From Clostridiales bacterium (GTDB lineage Bacteria > Bacillota > Clostridia > Saccharofermentanales > Saccharofermentanaceae), in assembly GCA_017552455.1 (NCBI GenBank), contig JAFZPX010000046.1, forward strand, positions 32,535-96,534: DNA of 64,000 nt. Reading direction: 5' to 3'. This document shows positions 41,952-51,828 of the stretch, one piece after another; the stretch's first letter is position 1; every line of letters starts with the position of its first letter. Under the pieces are notes generated by a model, which searched no databases, was not told the origin of the DNA, and saw only the letters and a list, made by a program, of their open reading frames with translations. Position numbers and translations under genes: made by a program.

Positions 41952-44893
41952 ACAATTTTGAGGGTAAAAGGGAAGTCACGGGCATAGCTCTTTTCTTCTG
42001 TGCGATAGCACTTACACTCCTGTACTATCTTCCAAGCGAAGTAACAGGAGTCTTCGGAAGCTTTCTGAAGACTGTATGCGGAGGCTTTATCGGCTCTGCG
42101 GCTTTTATGATACCTCTATTCATCCTCTATGCATCAATTGACTTCTTTATCGAGAAGCGTGAAGGTGTTTCTCCGATTAGAATCAGGTCCGTCATTATTT
42201 TCCTTATATGCCTTTCTGCGTTGTTGTCAGTAATAACGATGGACTTTATATATTTCAAGGCTTTGTGCGCTTCTGACGTTGATCACAAGTACAAGGCTAC
42301 GCAGGCAATCGCACTGTTATGGAAATCCGGTGCAGACCCCGCACTTATTTCTCAGGATCCCAATTCTAGTGTTCTGTCCGGCGGTATCCTCGGCGGACTT
42401 TTGGCTGTAGCTCTTCATACTGTATGCGGCAAGATTACATCTATCGTTGTTCTTATCGGACTTATCGCAGCTCAGATAATTCTTGTGTTCCATATCTCTT
42501 TGAAGAAGACAGTAAAGAAGACGGCAAGAGCTGTCGGTAATGCAGTTAAGAAGTCTTCAGAAAGAAGATCTGCACAAAGACCTGCTGTTCAGCATCGTCC
42601 TCAGGGACAAAGACCTGTTCAGCAGTATTCCAATCCTTTTGTTCAGGGACAGACCAGACCTTTGAATAATCCCGCTGCTAATGCTTACGGTTCTTCTCCG
42701 TTTGTGAACGCACCTGTCAGGATTGGTCCCCAGCCTGTATTTGATAAGTCCTCATACAATGTACAGGATCCATTTAACAGATCCTTGCCCGTGGACAGTA
42801 AGTCAGGATTCGCAGATATGAGCGATCCTGCTTTTGCTGCTGATACACAAGGTGAGCAGGGCGTTCTTAAGTATGGTGAGAAGAGAGTAAGTACAGAGAA
42901 GACTTACAATACTGAAGAGGCTGATTTCTCATATGATTCCATGCCTCGTGCAGCTCATATCAGAGGGCAGGGAAAGAAGGCAGATGAGCCAGATTTCCTT
43001 AAAATGAATGCTCAGAAGGATTTCTATGACCTTTCCGGTGGTGTTTATGCTGATGAGTCGTCTTTCGGAGATGATTTCTCACAGCAGCCCGGTGCCGGCG
43101 GATACTACACTCCTGAGGATGATATGCCTTATGAGATCAATGATGATACAGCTTATGACTTCTCCGGAAGTGCTAATACACGTAAGGTAAGAACTCCGAA
43201 TATACCTGTTGCTCCTGTAGTTCCTGCTCCGGCTCCCGCTCCGGCGTCTGACGGAATTACCATCAATGCTTCAAGTGACAATACAGATGGGTACTCTGTT
43301 ACGGAAGGCCGCATCATTGATACTTCAGAAGCTCGCAAAGCTTCGGCTGCCGGCAATCTCGACGTATCTTCAACTTCGGCACAGACAGAAGGAAGGCGAA
43401 TCAAGGCGAACGCTTATAAGAACTACAGACCTGCGCCTATTTCCACTCTAGCCAAGGATAAGACAAATAAGAATACTACTGAGAGTAATGAGAAACTTAA
43501 GCAGAAAGCTGCCGCTCTCGAGGAGACTCTCCGTACATTCGGTATTACTGATGCTAAGGTAAATAATATTACTCACGGTCCTGCGATCACTCGATTTGAA
43601 GTTACGATCGGTCAGGGTGTTAAGGTATCTAAGGTTAAGAATCTTGAAGATGATATAGCTTTGGCTATGGCTGCTACTGCAGTAAGAATCGAAGCTCCTA
43701 TCCCTGGTAAGAAGGCTATCGGTATCGAGATTCCAAATGAGAAGACATCAGCTGTATACCTCGGCAATGTTCTTGATACTCCTGAATTTAAAAAGTCTTC
43801 TCCGCTTACTGTAGGTCTCGGAAAGGATATTCCGGGCAAGCCTGTTTACTGTGATGTTGCCAAGATGCCTCATATGCTCATAGCAGGTGCAACTGGTTCA
43901 GGTAAGTCAGTATGTATTAACTCAATACTCATAAGTATCCTGTGTAAGGCATCTCCCAAGGATGTAAAGATGATCCTCATCGATCCTAAGGTCGTTGAGC
44001 TTTCTGTATATAACGGTATACCGCATCTCCTTATGCCTGTTGTAAGTGATATGAAGCTTGCTACAGGTGCCCTGAAGTGGGCTGTAGCCGAGATGGAAAG
44101 AAGGTATAAGCTTTTCGCTGAGAAGGAAGTAAGAGATATCGCAGGCTACAACAACTGCATTGATGATGACGAAGAGCCGCTTCCGCTGATCCTTATCATT
44201 ATCGATGAGCTTGCTGACCTTATGGCTGTAGCGAAGAACGAAGTAGAGACGCAGATTGCAAGACTTGCTGCCATGGCAAGAGCCTGCGGTATGCATATGA
44301 TCATTGCTACGCAGAGACCGTCTGTTGACGTTATCACGGGTGTCATCAAGAGTAATGTTCCTTCCCGTATTGCATTCTCCGTAGCTTCCGGTGTGGACAG
44401 CCGTACAATACTTGACTCCCAGGGTGCTGAGAAGCTTCTCGGACGAGGTGATATGCTTTACAGTCCTTTGGGCGCGCCTAAGCCAATAAGAGGTCAAGGT
44501 GCATTTGTATCTGACGGTGAGGTACAGCAGTGTGTTGATTTCCTTAAGCAGCGTTACGGCGCTCTGTATGATCAGGACATTAATGACAAGATACAGAAGA
44601 TTGCTAACGGTGAGGGTACAGGTAAGACAGAAGGTGTTTCTGATCCTTCCGTTAATGAGAATTCTGAGGACGAGCTTCTTAATGCTGCTGTTGACGTTGT
44701 TCTGCAGGTTAAGAATGCAAGTGTATCCATACTTCAGAGAAGACTTGGTGTAGGTTACCCGAGAGCCGCAAGACTCATAGATGTTATGGAACAGAAGGGT
44801 TATATCGGACCTTTTGAAGGAAGTAAGCCAAGACGAGTTCTCATATCCGAGACGGATTGGATCGAGATAAAAGCAAAGGGCGGTAACGGATGA
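41948..44893 (+). CDS. ftsK: FtsK/SpoIIIE DNA translocase
   Basis: 981 residues. Four N-terminal membrane segments (~10–190), a Pro/Gln- and Asp/Ser-rich linker to ~540, then the translocase: the alpha domain, Walker A GATGSGKS at ~645–653, Walker B LILIIIDELADL, and the C-terminal gamma winged helix (SILQRRLGVGYPRAARLID) that reads oriented DNA motifs. Pumps DNA through the septum at division or sporulation. Start is TTG 41948, with AGGAG 9 bases upstream and overlap with the nudix stop (TTGA); an ATG at 41915 lacks a site. Both FtsK and SpoIIIE roles are possible. Confidence 0.92.
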   Translation: MNNFEGKREVTGIALFFCAIALTLLYYLPSEVTGVFGSFLKTVCGGFIGSAAFMIPLFILYASIDFFIEKREGVSPIRIRSVIIFLICLSALLSVITMDFIYFKALCASDVDHKYKATQAIALLWKSGADPALISQDPNSSVLSGGILGGLLAVALHTVCGKITSIVVLIGLIAAQIILVFHISLKKTVKKTARAVGNAVKKSSERRSAQRPAVQHRPQGQRPVQQYSNPFVQGQTRPLNNPAANAYGSSPFVNAPVRIGPQPVFDKSSYNVQDPFNRSLPVDSKSGFADMSDPAFAADTQGEQGVLKYGEKRVSTEKTYNTEEADFSYDSMPRAAHIRGQGKKADEPDFLKMNAQKDFYDLSGGVYADESSFGDDFSQQPGAGGYYTPEDDMPYEINDDTAYDFSGSANTRKVRTPNIPVAPVVPAPAPAPASDGITINASSDNTDGYSVTEGRIIDTSEARKASAAGNLDVSSTSAQTEGRRIKANAYKNYRPAPISTLAKDKTNKNTTESNEKLKQKAAALEETLRTFGITDAKVNNITHGPAITRFEVTIGQGVKVSKVKNLEDDIALAMAATAVRIEAPIPGKKAIGIEIPNEKTSAVYLGNVLDTPEFKKSSPLTVGLGKDIPGKPVYCDVAKMPHMLIAGATGSGKSVCINSILISILCKASPKDVKMILIDPKVVELSVYNGIPHLLMPVVSDMKLATGALKWAVAEMERRYKLFAEKEVRDIAGYNNCIDDDEEPLPLILIIIDELADLMAVAKNEVETQIARLAAMARACGMHMIIATQRPSVDVITGVIKSNVPSRIAFSVASGVDSRTILDSQGAEKLLGRGDMLYSPLGAPKPIRGQGAFVSDGEVQQCVDFLKQRYGALYDQDINDKIQKIANGEGTGKTEGVSDPSVNENSEDELLNAAVDVVLQVKNASVSILQRRLGVGYPRAARLIDVMEQKGYIGPFEGSKPRRVLISETDWIEIKAKGGNG

Positions 44894-45369
44894 GTTCCGT
44901 AAGTTCAGCCAATCTTATAGATCTTCTTCGTGCCAAGGGCCTTAAGTGTTCTTTTGCTGAGAGTCTGACGGGTGGCATGATAGCTTGCGGAATCGTTGAT
45001 GTACCCGGTGCTTCCGATGTCTTTGAGGGAAGCATCGTTTCTTATTCCGATAATTTTAAGATGAATGTGTTGGGTGTACCTTCCGAGGTTATCTCTACTA
45101 AGACTGCAGTTTCCCATGAATGTGCAGTTGCTATGGCTCAGGGAGCATTAAGGCTTTCCGGCGCGGATATAGCTGTTTCTGTCACTGGTTACGCAGGTCC
45201 CGGAGACGGCCCTGACGGAACACCATGCGGTACAGTCTATATTGGAGTTGCTGATAAGAACGGTTCTGAAGCTTTTAAGATGCTGTTTAACGGATCACGT
45301 GATGAGATCAGAAGACAGACAAGAGATTATGCTATTGGTCTTGTCTATGACAGGGTAAGTGGGTTATGA
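44890..45369 (+). CDS. pncC: Nicotinamide-nucleotide amidohydrolase (CinA C-terminal domain)
   Basis: 159 residues. The CinA C-terminal domain alone: FAESLTGGMIACGIVDVPGAS and the GYAGPGDGP loop are the family's active-site regions. It deamidates NMN to nicotinate mononucleotide for NAD salvage. The COG1058 N-terminal domain of full CinA is absent. In many Firmicutes full cinA precedes recA; here the short form does, with murJ between. ATGA overlaps on both sides. Confidence 0.9.
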   Translation: MSSVSSANLIDLLRAKGLKCSFAESLTGGMIACGIVDVPGASDVFEGSIVSYSDNFKMNVLGVPSEVISTKTAVSHECAVAMAQGALRLSGADIAVSVTGYAGPGDGPDGTPCGTVYIGVADKNGSEAFKMLFNGSRDEIRRQTRDYAIGLVYDRVSGL

Positions 45370-46955
45370 GTTCCGAGAGAAAGACAAAGAGACTTTCAGG
45401 CAACAGCATAATCCTGTCCACCATTCTCGTTATGGCGGGTCTTGTCCTCTCGAAAGGATCAGGTTTCCTTCGAGATATCTTTGTTGGTATCAAATTCAGT
45501 GAGCCCTTATACCGTGACGGCTTTACACTTGCGTTCTCTATTCCTGACCTTGTTTATAACCTGCTTATAGGCGGTTCCATACAGTCTGCCATTACGCCAT
45601 CGTTATCTGCAGCGATAGCTTCGGGTAATGAGAAGAAGGGCATAAGGGCTGTAAGTATATTCATCTCATTCTTTGCAGTTCTTCTTATTACTGTTTGCAC
45701 ACTGGGCGTAATCTTCTCAGAACAGCTATACAGCGTTTTCAGCAGTGGAGATCACAGTGCTGAGACTATTGAACTGGCGGCGGCTGCTTCCAAGTGGCTT
45801 TTCCCGCAGATTATATTCATGATGCTCGCGGCTTTGTGCATTGGAATTCTTAATGCTTATAAGAGATTCGGTTCGACATCGTTCGGACCTACCATCTATA
45901 ACTTCTGTGTATTGATGGCCATCATCTTATTTGCCGGTAACAGCAAGTCAATGCTCATGAGAACAACATTCGGTATCATGCTTGCTGCCGTTGTTTACTT
46001 CCTATACCAGGCCATAGTCGGAAGAGATAAGCTTAAGCCGTTCAGATTCATATGGGCGCCCGGAGACAAAGACTTTAATGCGCTAGTCATAAGAGCTGTC
46101 CCGATACTTATTTCTGCTTCTGTAGTACAGGTTAATATGCTGATCCTTAACTACTTTGCCATGAAGCTTCCTGACAGCGGTAACGTTTATGCTTTGCGTA
46201 ATGCATCAACAACATGGCAGCTGCCGTATGGTATCTTTGCTGTTGCCATAGGTAATGTTATGCTTCCTTCTTTGGCTGAGCATTTTGGTAAGGAAGACTT
46301 TAAGGGAGCATCTGAGCTTTTGTCTTCAAGACTTAAGAGTGCATTGTTCTTATGCATTCCGTCTGCAGGCTTCATGTTCCTTATGAACTTTGAAGTTATA
46401 AAAGCTATCTTCCAGTGGAGTTCAGCTTATACAGATGCTGATGCACATAGAGCAGGTCAGTTTCTTGCGGGTTATTCTATTGCAATAATCACACATTCAA
46501 TTGTGTTTATTATGAATCAGGCGTTCTATGCGATAGGTAAGACCAGAATACCTTTGTGGGCTGGGTGCATTGGTCTTATTACCAACCCTTTGTGCTGCCA
46601 TCTGCTTATGCCTCATGTCGGTGCAATGGCATTAACTCTCTCATATTCGATCACAAGTGTTCTGCAGATGACTGTACTTTGCTGCGTTTACTATTCTTAC
46701 AAGAACATAAGACCCCAAGGCATGTTGGTGTTCCTTCTGAAGTCTGCTTTGAGTCTTGCTATCATGGTATTTGTTGTTAACTTTATTAGAAGTTATTCTC
46801 CTGTATATCAAGGAAAGATTTATGAACTTGCATACCTTGCAGGAATGTTCCTTGTAGCCCTGTTTATCTACTTCGGATGTTCTCTACTGTTCAAGGTTCA
46901 GGAGTCCAGAGATGCTATTGCAAAACTGAGAAATATTATGAGAAAGTCCCATTAA
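45366..46955 (+). CDS. murJ: Lipid II flippase MurJ (MviN family)
   Basis: 529 residues, 14 membrane segments, MOP superfamily. The N-terminal ILSKGSGFLRDIFVG is the typical first-helix region with Arg; NAYKRFG.TSFGP in the middle is the conserved loop and QAFYAIGKTRIPL the later one. Flips lipid II for cell-wall synthesis. Overlaps pncC. No clear terminator follows it before the recA promoter region. Confidence 0.9.
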   Translation: MSSERKTKRLSGNSIILSTILVMAGLVLSKGSGFLRDIFVGIKFSEPLYRDGFTLAFSIPDLVYNLLIGGSIQSAITPSLSAAIASGNEKKGIRAVSIFISFFAVLLITVCTLGVIFSEQLYSVFSSGDHSAETIELAAAASKWLFPQIIFMMLAALCIGILNAYKRFGSTSFGPTIYNFCVLMAIILFAGNSKSMLMRTTFGIMLAAVVYFLYQAIVGRDKLKPFRFIWAPGDKDFNALVIRAVPILISASVVQVNMLILNYFAMKLPDSGNVYALRNASTTWQLPYGIFAVAIGNVMLPSLAEHFGKEDFKGASELLSSRLKSALFLCIPSAGFMFLMNFEVIKAIFQWSSAYTDADAHRAGQFLAGYSIAIITHSIVFIMNQAFYAIGKTRIPLWAGCIGLITNPLCCHLLMPHVGAMALTLSYSITSVLQMTVLCCVYYSYKNIRPQGMLVFLLKSALSLAIMVFVVNFIRSYSPVYQGKIYELAYLAGMFLVALFIYFGCSLLFKVQESRDAIAKLRNIMRKSH

Positions 46956-46962
46956 TGTCCCT

Positions 46963-46998
46963 TTGTCGTTTTTTGTCGGATTTTGTCGTGAATTGTCG
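46963..46998 (+). repeat. Four TTGTCG motifs at 10-base spacing upstream of recA
   Basis: TTGTCG starts at 46963, 46973, 46983 and 46993, exactly 10 bases apart; the four bases between differ. They lie on one face of the helix, 12 to 47 bases upstream of the recA -35. No match to the SOS box. Probably a binding array for a regulator (inference). Confidence 0.8.
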
Positions 46999-47009
46999 AT
47001 AAAATTCCG

Positions 47010-47038
47010 TTGACATTGGTGTATTTTATTCGTAGAAT
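47010..47038 (+). promoter_or_regulatory. recA promoter
   Basis: -35 TTGACA (47010–47015), 17-base spacer, -10 TAGAAT (47033–47038). Predicted start near 47045. Confidence 0.88.
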
Positions 47039-47053
47039 GTTTTCGAAAGTAAA

Positions 47054-47065
47054 GAACAAATGTTT
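47054..47065 (+). promoter_or_regulatory. LexA (SOS) box for recA
   Basis: GAAC-AAAT-GTTT matches the Firmicutes SOS box GAAC-N4-GTTY. It is just downstream of the predicted start, so LexA binding would block transcription. Confidence 0.75.
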
Positions 47066-47088
47066 ATTTCTACGGAGGAATCAGTTTA

Positions 47089-48216
47089 ATGGCTAAGAAT
47101 AAATCAACCAAACCTCAGGTTCAGTCAATTTCTTCAGAAGATCAGGATGCACGTAAGAAGGCCCTTGAAGCTGCTATGTCTCAGATAGAGAAGCAGTTCG
47201 GTAAGGGTTCAGTAATGAGACTTGGTGATCAGCAGGCAACAGATATTGAAGTTGTTCCTACTGGTGCCATCAGTCTTGATATAGCACTCGGAGTTGGAGG
47301 TCTTCCCAGGGGAAGAATCATCGAGATCTATGGACCTGAGTCTTCAGGTAAGACAACAGTTGCACTTCACTGCGTAGCTGAAGCTCAGAAGATGGGCGGA
47401 ACATGTGCATTTATCGATGCTGAGCATGCACTTGATCCTAACTACGCTTCTATCATCGGCGTTGATGTTGATAATCTTTTGCTCTCTCAGCCTGATACAG
47501 GTGAGCAGGCACTTGATATCACAGAGACACTTGTCAGATCCGGCTGTATCGATGTTATCGTTATCGACTCTGTTGCAGCTCTTGTTCCGAGGGCTGAGAT
47601 CGAAGGCGAGATGGGCGACTCCCATGTAGGTCTTCAGGCAAGACTTATGAGCCAGGGTTTAAGAAAGCTCACAGGTATCATTGCTAAGTCTGGTACAGTT
47701 TGTATCTTTATCAACCAGCTTCGTGAGAAGATCGGCGTAATGTTCGGTAATCCTGAGACTACGACCGGCGGCCGTGCTTTGAAGTTCTATTCTTCTGTAA
47801 GACTTGATGTAAGAAAGACAGAGACTTTGAAGAACGGAACTGAAGTTATCGGTAACCATGTAAGAGTTAAGATCGTAAAGAATAAGGTAGCTCCGCCGTT
47901 CAAGGAGGCTGAGTTCGATATCCTCTATGGTCAGGGAATCTCAAGAGAGGGAAGTATCATCGATCTCGCCGTCGAGAACAATATCATCGATAAGAGTGGT
48001 GCATGGTTCGCTTATAAGGGCCAGAAGATCGGTCAGGGTAAGGAGAATGCCCGTCAGTATCTGATTGACAATCCCGATATCTGTGGTGAGATTGAAGAAC
48101 TTATCAGAGATTCATATAAGCCTGTTGATGCTACCGCTTATGTTGATGACGGTGATATCGACGATGCTGATATCGATGAAGAGAGCGATGACGATATCCT
48201 CGGAATCGACATGTAA
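47089..48216 (+). CDS. recA: Recombinase RecA
   Basis: 375 residues. DNA strand exchange and SOS co-protease. Walker [10 protein letters not shown], Walker [13 protein letters not shown]-like [17 protein letters not shown], and the acidic C-terminal tail ([17 protein letters not shown]) are seen. GGAGG is 10 bases before the ATG. Strong promoter and SOS box upstream. Stop overlaps the recX start (TAATG). Confidence 0.98.
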   Translation: MAKNKSTKPQVQSISSEDQDARKKALEAAMSQIEKQFGKGSVMRLGDQQATDIEVVPTGAISLDIALGVGGLPRGRIIEIYGPESSGKTTVALHCVAEAQKMGGTCAFIDAEHALDPNYASIIGVDVDNLLLSQPDTGEQALDITETLVRSGCIDVIVIDSVAALVPRAEIEGEMGDSHVGLQARLMSQGLRKLTGIIAKSGTVCIFINQLREKIGVMFGNPETTTGGRALKFYSSVRLDVRKTETLKNGTEVIGNHVRVKIVKNKVAPPFKEAEFDILYGQGISREGSIIDLAVENNIIDKSGAWFAYKGQKIGQGKENARQYLIDNPDICGEIEELIRDSYKPVDATAYVDDGDIDDADIDEESDDDILGIDM

Positions 48217-48713
48217 TGGCTAAGGCACCTGATTATAATCTTGATTCCGCTAAGGATGCACAGACTGCCGGTATCAGACATATCGGAATAGGAACTTGTT
48301 CATCCGGTAAGATGAGAGAGTATCTTCGTAAGAAGGGATTCTCTGATCAAGCTGTTAAAGAAGCGGTTGATGAGCTTATACGAAGAGAATATATCGACGA
48401 CTACAGAGCAGGGCGTAAAGTCCTGCTCTGCCGTTCGGGGAAGAAGCAGGAGAGCCGCAGATTCCTTAGAGAACGTCTTTATGCAGCCGGAGTCAGCGGC
48501 AATGTATCTGATTTGCTGATCCAAGAGGTGGCAGAAGACTCTGTTTTATGCTTTAATCTTTACTTGAGCGCGATTCCCGAAGTCTCGGATGAGTCTGAAG
48601 ATCATGAGGCAGAATTGATGAAGCTCGCTGCTAAGCGCGGTTTCGGTCTTGATGTCGCCAGATCTGCTTACGGGAAATGGCTTGAGAAGGTTATTGATGA
48701 TAAACAGAAATGA
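48216..48713 (+). CDS. recX: Regulatory protein RecX
   Basis: 165 residues. Modulates RecA filaments. The family's repeated three-helix pattern is seen: REYLRKKGFSDQAVKEAVDELIRREYIDDYRAGR, then further RRFLRERLYAAGVS repeats. Start overlaps the recA stop. Its 3' end overlaps rimO by 17 bases. Length is usual for short RecX. Confidence 0.88.
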   Translation: MAKAPDYNLDSAKDAQTAGIRHIGIGTCSSGKMREYLRKKGFSDQAVKEAVDELIRREYIDDYRAGRKVLLCRSGKKQESRRFLRERLYAAGVSGNVSDLLIQEVAEDSVLCFNLYLSAIPEVSDESEDHEAELMKLAAKRGFGLDVARSAYGKWLEKVIDDKQK

Positions 48714-50061
48714 GATAAGTGTATCAGTAGTTGCTCTCGGGTGTTCCAAGAATCTTGTGGACGCTGAGTGTATGTCTACCAAACTTCGTGAAGCGGGTTA
48801 TAAGATTTCTGATTCCAGTGATGATTCTGAAGTAGTCGTCATTAATACATGTGGTTTCATTGAAGCTGCAAAGAAGGAAGCAATCGATACCATCCTTAAA
48901 GCCGGTGATCTTAAGTATGGCTTTAACGGTTCTCATAAGCTTAAGCATATTATTGTTACAGGATGCCTGTCACAGCGTTATCCTGATGATATTCTCGCGC
49001 AGATGCCTGAAGTTGATATAGTTCTTGGCACAGCTGATTATGGCAGTATTGTTGAGGCGGTTGACTCTCTATATGCTGAGGATAAAAACTTTAAAAAGAA
49101 GTATGAAGGTAAACCCGGCGGCATGTCTCATCTTATGACAGACAGAGATATATCAACATCCGGCTATGCTTGGCTTAAGATTGGTGAGGGCTGCATACAC
49201 AGATGTGCATTCTGCGCTATTCCTTTAATTAGAGGCCCGTTCGTATCAAGGCCGATGGATGAGATTGTCGCTGAAGCGAAGGCTATAGCCGATAAGGGTT
49301 ATAAAGAGATAGTCCTTACAGCGCAGGATACTACTAATTACGGTATAGAGCTTAATAAGAAGAGGCAGCTTCCCGAGTTGCTTGAGAAGTTGTCCGAGAT
49401 AGAAGGTATAGAGGCTATACGAGTTCTTTACGGTTATATGGACGGTATAGACGAAGAGCTTTTGGATGTCATGAAGAATAATCCGAAGGTCGTTCATTAT
49501 CTTGATATTCCTATCCAGCACGGCTGCGATAAGATCTTAAAGGCAATGAGAAGACGTGATACTGTTGATATCATAACCAAGAAGCTTGAACTCATACGAA
49601 GCCGTATACCTGATATCATCATCAGGACTACTGTCCTTGTCGGATTTCCGGGTGAGACGGAGGAGGACTTCGAGGAGTTGCTGTCTAATCTTAGAAGATG
49701 GAAGTTTGACCGTCTTGGTTGTTTTGCTTATTCTCCTGAAGAGAATACTCCCGCCTTTGATATGCCTGATCAGGTAGATGAGGATGTAAAGAAGGAGAGA
49801 GTAAGGAGAGTTTACGAGACACAATTCCCGATTGCTCTTGAATCTTCCAAGTCCCGTGTGGGCACTGAAGTGAAAGTTACCATTGATTCTGTGGCTGATG
49901 ACGGTATATTTTATATCGGCAGAAGTTACGGTGAAGCACCGGATGATGATCCTGTTATTTATGTCGCAGCTTCTGAGCATGAACTCGATATTGGCGGCAG
50001 ATATGACGTAAGGATCCTCGAGTGCAGCGATAGTTTTGATCTTACAGGAGTTACGATATGA
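48697..50061 (+). CDS. rimO: Ribosomal protein S12 methylthiotransferase RimO
   Basis: 454 residues. Radical SAM enzyme that methylthiolates an Asp of ribosomal protein S12. Cys in ALGCSKNLVD, NTCGFI and VTGCLSQRY bind one cluster; CIHRCAFCAIP is the radical SAM motif; a C-terminal TRAM domain follows. CSKNLVD (not CQMN) marks RimO. ATG 48697 has AAGG 6 bases upstream; earlier in-frame starts overlap recX needlessly. ATGA overlap with pgsA. Confidence 0.94.
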   Translation: MINRNEISVSVVALGCSKNLVDAECMSTKLREAGYKISDSSDDSEVVVINTCGFIEAAKKEAIDTILKAGDLKYGFNGSHKLKHIIVTGCLSQRYPDDILAQMPEVDIVLGTADYGSIVEAVDSLYAEDKNFKKKYEGKPGGMSHLMTDRDISTSGYAWLKIGEGCIHRCAFCAIPLIRGPFVSRPMDEIVAEAKAIADKGYKEIVLTAQDTTNYGIELNKKRQLPELLEKLSEIEGIEAIRVLYGYMDGIDEELLDVMKNNPKVVHYLDIPIQHGCDKILKAMRRRDTVDIITKKLELIRSRIPDIIIRTTVLVGFPGETEEDFEELLSNLRRWKFDRLGCFAYSPEENTPAFDMPDQVDEDVKKERVRRVYETQFPIALESSKSRVGTEVKVTIDSVADDGIFYIGRSYGEAPDDDPVIYVAASEHELDIGGRYDVRILECSDSFDLTGVTI

Positions 50062-50687
50062 ATCTGCCCAACAAGCTTTCGTTATTAAGGATCATCCTCA
50101 TACCGGTTACTATGCTTTTTATGTTGCCGATATCCATCTACGGATTCGAACCGGAAGGCTGGAATGCGTTCATTAACAATCACGGAATGCTGATTGCCGG
50201 CATAGTCTTCATTATTGCTTCACTGACTGATTTCTTTGACGGCCAGATAGCAAGAAGATGCAATCTCATTACTGATCTTGGTAAATTCCTCGATTCATTG
50301 GCTGATAAGATGCTTGTAATTGCCGTTCTTATTGCTTTTGTAGCAATCGGAAGGATATCTCCCTGGCTTCTTGCCGTCATCGTGCTCCGTGAGTTTATGG
50401 TTACCGGTATTCGTCTTGTTGCTTCCAAGGAAGGCGTGGTAATGGCTGCGAAGATGATCGGAAAGATCAAGACTACTACTCAGATGATAGCTATCATATA
50501 TCTGATGTTTGAACCTACGATTATGAAGATTACAGGTGATGATTATGCTGCATCGCTAAATTCGCCTTGTGTTGTATCCGTTATCGGAGATGTTCTGTTC
50601 ATCGTATGTGTCATTATGACAATTGTTTCGGGTATGGACTATCTTATTAAGAATAAAGGTTATTTAAAAGATAAGCCCGCAGCATAA
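50058..50687 (+). CDS. pgsA: CDP-diacylglycerol–glycerol-3-phosphate 3-phosphatidyltransferase
   Basis: 209 residues. First step of phosphatidylglycerol synthesis. The CDP-alcohol phosphotransferase motif is complete: SLTDFFDGQIARR...TDLGKFLDSLADK with the D-G-x2-A-R-x8-G-x3-D-x3-D spacing. Four to five membrane segments. Follows rimO as in many Firmicutes. Confidence 0.95.
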   Translation: MNLPNKLSLLRIILIPVTMLFMLPISIYGFEPEGWNAFINNHGMLIAGIVFIIASLTDFFDGQIARRCNLITDLGKFLDSLADKMLVIAVLIAFVAIGRISPWLLAVIVLREFMVTGIRLVASKEGVVMAAKMIGKIKTTTQMIAIIYLMFEPTIMKITGDDYAASLNSPCVVSVIGDVLFIVCVIMTIVSGMDYLIKNKGYLKDKPAA

Positions 50688-50695
50688 AATTAGTA

Positions 50696-50724
50696 TTGAC
50701 TTTTTATAGTACTTACATTAAAAG
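50696..50724 (+). promoter_or_regulatory. Possible acpP promoter
   Basis: -35 TTGACT (50696–50701), 17-base spacer, weak -10 TAAAAG (50719–50724). The gene is isolated by pgsA's end and its own terminator, so a local promoter is expected. Confidence 0.4.
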
Positions 50725-50770
50725 TGTATTGTAGATTGTGAAAGACAATCAATTTTGGAGGTAATAACAA

Positions 50771-51013
50771 ATGACTAATGAAGAACTTTTTGAGAAGCTT
50801 AAGGGCATGATCGTTGATCAGCTTGGTGTAGACGAAGATTCTATCACTATGGAGTCCAGCTTCGTTGATGATCTTAACGCTGATTCCCTCGACATGGTTG
50901 AGCTCGTTATGGCTATGGAGCAGGAGTTCGATATCTCCGTACCTGATGAGGTTGCTGAGAAGGTTGGAACTGTCGGCGACGCTGTAGAGTTCATTAAGTC
51001 TTCTATCGGCTAA
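50771..51013 (+). CDS. acpP: Acyl carrier protein
   Basis: 80 residues, acidic, helical. Carries fatty-acyl intermediates on a 4'-phosphopantetheine attached to Ser39 in NADSLDMVE, which is the canonical site. GGAG at 50757–50760 about 10 bases before the ATG. No fatty-acid synthesis genes are adjacent; rnc and smc follow, as acpP–rnc–smc in many Firmicutes. Confidence 0.96.
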   Translation: MTNEELFEKLKGMIVDQLGVDEDSITMESSFVDDLNADSLDMVELVMAMEQEFDISVPDEVAEKVGTVGDAVEFIKSSIG

Positions 51014-51035
51014 TAAGAGTTAGATAAGATTCTTC

Positions 51036-51070
51036 AGGCTGAATGTGCTTTACAAACATTCAGCCTTTTT
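51036..51070 (+). terminator. Intrinsic terminator after acpP
   Basis: Eleven-base stem AGGCTGAATGT (51036–51046) with ACATTCAGCCT (51056–51066), then T run. It lies just 22 bases before rnc, so rnc needs read-through or a promoter inside this region. Confidence 0.88.
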
Positions 51071-51091
51071 TATTTCAAAGAGATAATGATC

Positions 51092-51793
51092 ATGGATTAC
51101 AGTGAATTAGAACAGAAACTAGGATATACATTTAAGAACAAAGATCTTCTGACACTGTCACTTACTCATACCACCTATGTATTTGAGCAGAAGGGTGAGC
51201 ATTATCAGTCTAATCAGAGACTTGAATATGTAGGTGATGCTGTTGCTGATCTGGTAATAGGAAGAAAGCTTTATGAACTTAAGCCTGAAGCAGATGAAGG
51301 CTATCTTTCTAAGATCAGATCGATAATCGTTTGTGAGGAGTCTTTTGCAAAGGTTGCAAGACGCTTGGGACTCGGAGAACTCTTACTCATGGGTAAGGGC
51401 GAGGAGATGACAGGCGGAAGAGATAAGGATTCCACACTTGCGGATGCCTTCGAGGCTATAACAGCTGCTGTTTATTTTGATTCTGACTTCGAGACGGTTA
51501 GAGAAGTAGTACTTCGTAATCTTGAAGACATTATCGAGCTTGCAGTAGACGGAAAGATCTTCCTTGATTATAAGAGCAGACTGCTTGAGATTGCTCAGAC
51601 CAAGAACCATCAGCATAAGATTACATTTACTATCACTGATGAGCGCGGACCTCAGCATGAACGTGAGTTCGATGTCGAGGTCTATGCGGATGATACATTC
51701 CTTGCCAAAGCTACCGGCAGATCCAAGAAAGATGCCGAACAGAAGGGCGCCAAGGCAGCAATCGAGGTCTACGAGAGGATTTTCGCCATATAA
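51092..51793 (+). CDS. rnc: Ribonuclease III
   Basis: 233 residues. Cuts double-stranded RNA. RNase III signature RLEYVGDAVADLVIG with its catalytic Glu and Asp, and DAFEAITAAVY later; the C-terminal dsRNA-binding domain has the family K-x-AEQ-x-AA motif as RSKKDAEQKGAKAA. ATG 51092 with AAAGAGA 8 bases upstream is chosen over ATG 51086. Confidence 0.95.
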   Translation: MDYSELEQKLGYTFKNKDLLTLSLTHTTYVFEQKGEHYQSNQRLEYVGDAVADLVIGRKLYELKPEADEGYLSKIRSIIVCEESFAKVARRLGLGELLLMGKGEEMTGGRDKDSTLADAFEAITAAVYFDSDFETVREVVLRNLEDIIELAVDGKIFLDYKSRLLEIAQTKNHQHKITFTITDERGPQHEREFDVEVYADDTFLAKATGRSKKDAEQKGAKAAIEVYERIFAI

Positions 51794-51828
51794 GCAGGAA
51801 AGCCGCTTTTGTGGTACAATGACTTGCT

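Noticed and set aside
43922..44497. 191-codon minus-strand ORF within ftsK
   Set aside because: Antisense to the conserved motor domain; no family features.
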